A program made the position numbers and the translations under genes. Source: a virus. Taken from it: 41,799 nucleotides of DNA. Under the pieces are notes generated by a model. The model saw only the letters and a list, made by a program, of their open reading frames with translations, was not told where the DNA came from and did no database searches. Below are positions 40,871 to 41,799 of the stretch, piece by piece. Location: positions 1-41,799 of IMG/VR virus record IMGVR_UViG_3300042567_000358; one strand, given 5' to 3'. Position 1 is the stretch's first letter. Each line of letters starts with the position of its first letter.

Positions 40871-41019
40871 TAAACGTCCCCTCTTTTGTGTAATATTACT
40901 TGTTGTGTATTAGGATCAAAAATCTTTACACTAGACGAAAAACTAAAACCCGCATTTTCGTTGGGTTTTCTTCCTATAGGTTTTTGCACTGATCCAGTAG
41001 ATTTTGACTTATCATTCAT
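40870..41019 (-). CDS. 49-aa protein resembling the N-terminus of its neighbour
   Basis: The frame ATG 41019 to TAA 40870 encodes MNDKSKSTGSVQKPIGRKPN, then a C-terminal SSSVKIFDPNTQQVILHKRG. The last part resembles FLKIYDPNSGEIFVDKHNAI in the following gene. The frame also opens at ATG 41034. I prefer 41019 because a GATAAATA octamer ends exactly five bases before it, as at other leaderless-type starts. Probably virion-associated or a partial duplication. Moderate certainty that it is expressed. Confidence 0.55.
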   Translation of the reverse strand: MNDKSKSTGSVQKPIGRKPNENAGFSFSSSVKIFDPNTQQVILHKRGDV

Positions 41020-41024
41020 CTTTT

Positions 41025-41032
41025 TATTTATC
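41025..41032 (-). promoter_or_regulatory. T4-type late promoter octamer (GATAAATA)
   Basis: GATAAATA followed by AAAAG (five bases) and the ATG at 41019. The +1 is expected on the start codon. Confidence 0.6.
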
Positions 41033-41033
41033 A

Positions 41034-41799
41034 TTAACTTGCATCCGATTGTAAGAATAATGCAGGAGGCGTTATGCTAATCTGTAATGGGTCTCCCAAA
41101 GTAGTATTGTAAACATAGCTGTTCCAAACTTGATCATAGTATGTGTTTCGCAATCTATTTTCGTTCAACAGACTATACACTACTGAATATTGTGGTATCA
41201 AGAACTGTTTTGCAGTTCCATTTGCTCCGCGCTGTATATTACCCAATGTATTGTTTACTAGGTCTACTGATCCGAAATTAATTTGTTCACCGTGAACAAA
41301 AATTGTCCCGCCAACTAGAGTAGTGATAGTCAATGAATCACCTACATTAATATAGGGGCCTGCTACAATTTTAACTAGCGGAGCTAAATCTTCAATCACT
41401 ATAGAATAGTTAGCTGAATCAATTGTATTTCCAGTCGTATTATTAACGATGCTGACCCCAAGAATTAAGTTTCTCGGTGCGGTCAACCCAACTGTGTAAT
41501 TTCCATCTATTGCAGTAGGAGTATTAACATTTTGTATTACCTGATCAGTGACCGAAGTTACATCATTGACATAGATAGTTGTACTCAAGTCATAGATAGG
41601 CTGTGTCAACCAAGTTCTATTTCGTACATTTTCTCGGTACACAGTTCCTTCATTAGCACTATTAACAAAATTAATATAGATTTCTTCGTTAGGTGTTGCA
41701 GTTGGAATCATGTTAGTAATAATGATTTCGTCGCCGGGATTAATAGTAGAAAGAATACTAAGTTCATTAAAGTCACTCAATCTGAGTTTAGCTGAAGGG
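41034..41799 (-). CDS. Virion structural protein, 5' end beyond the window
   Basis: The frame stays open to the right edge. The visible part reads PSAKLRLSDFNELSILSTIN, then PGDEIIITNMIPTATPNEEI and a string of Asn/Thr-rich beta strands, with VHGEQINFGSVDLVNNTLGNIQRGANGT, a segment I know from baseplate- or neck-associated structural proteins of marine T4-like phages. An internal TTG at 41780 would be an arbitrary start; no ribosome-binding site is seen before it, so the gene is partial. It ends TAATG into the 49-aa frame. Confidence 0.75.
   Translation of the reverse strand, partial: PSAKLRLSDFNELSILSTINPGDEIIITNMIPTATPNEEIYINFVNSANEGTVYRENVRNRTWLTQPIYDLSTTIYVNDVTSVTDQVIQNVNTPTAIDGNYTVGLTAPRNLILGVSIVNNTTGNTIDSANYSIVIEDLAPLVKIVAGPYINVGDSLTITTLVGGTIFVHGEQINFGSVDLVNNTLGNIQRGANGTAKQFLIPQYSVVYSLLNENRLRNTYYDQVWNSYVYNTTLGDPLQISITPPALFLQSDAS

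Noticed and set aside
1-41799. tRNA genes, insertion sequences, integrase or attachment sites
   Set aside because: I found no cloverleaf, transposase, integrase or terminal inverted repeats by eye, apart from the tmRNA. A tRNAscan run could still find a missed one.

Overview
The window looks like part of a large T4-like tailed phage (myovirus) from a marine-type environment, infecting an alphaproteobacterium. Three things point this way. The right end (about 37.7-41.8 kb) carries T4-like virion structural genes of the kind known from cyanophages and pelagiphages. Copies of the T4-type late promoter octamer (consensus TATAAATA) sit in front of genes at both ends. A tmRNA gene at about 0.73-0.99 kb has the circularly permuted order and the AANDN-type tag start seen in alphaproteobacteria. 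Nearly every gene is on the minus strand, packed with 1-, 4- or 8-base overlaps. The one plus-strand gene is a methyltransferase-like gene at 1570-2199. Family assignments rest on motifs read by eye, without database searches.

Layout, left to right in coordinates (minus-strand transcription runs right to left). 1-1.5 kb: the start of a nucleotidyltransferase-like gene, a small 2-oxoglutarate/Fe(II) oxygenase, the permuted tmRNA, a secreted 110-aa protein and a 43-aa membrane peptide. The last three can be read from one near-perfect sigma70 promoter. 2.2-10 kb: one 2593-aa protein built of about 30 tandem units with an FDFSWHPD-like core, ending in a domain related to the glycosyltransferase-like protein at 34.8-35.8 kb. 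10-29.9 kb: a dense sugar/small-molecule cassette holding a carbamoyltransferase, an amidinotransferase, a very short DegT-type aminotransferase, two B12-binding-type radical SAM enzymes, a UDP-sugar dehydrogenase fused to a glycosyltransferase-like domain, a GDP-mannose 3,5-epimerase-like enzyme, five SGNH-hydrolase-like proteins and five members of one glycosyltransferase-like family. 29.9-34.8 kb: four consecutive radical SAM genes, three of them with extra cysteines in front of the radical SAM core. 34.8-37.7 kb: three GT-A-like glycosyltransferases and a small unknown. 37.7-41.8 kb: virion structural genes.

How it may work together (inference): the cassette could make and attach an unusual carbamoylated, amidino- or acyl-modified sugar. 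It lies between virion genes, so the target may be a phage structural protein (tail or fibre) or the host surface. The radical SAM set could modify the sugar, or a peptide such as the giant repeat protein.

The most useful non-obvious signals are the permuted tmRNA, the late promoter octamers lying 4-5 bases from an ATG (predicting leaderless late mRNAs), an 11-bp hairpin that buries the start codon at 37980 with a late promoter inside its loop, the roughly 1.8-kb higher-order duplication inside the giant gene, and the repeated pairing of SGNH and glycosyltransferase-like genes.
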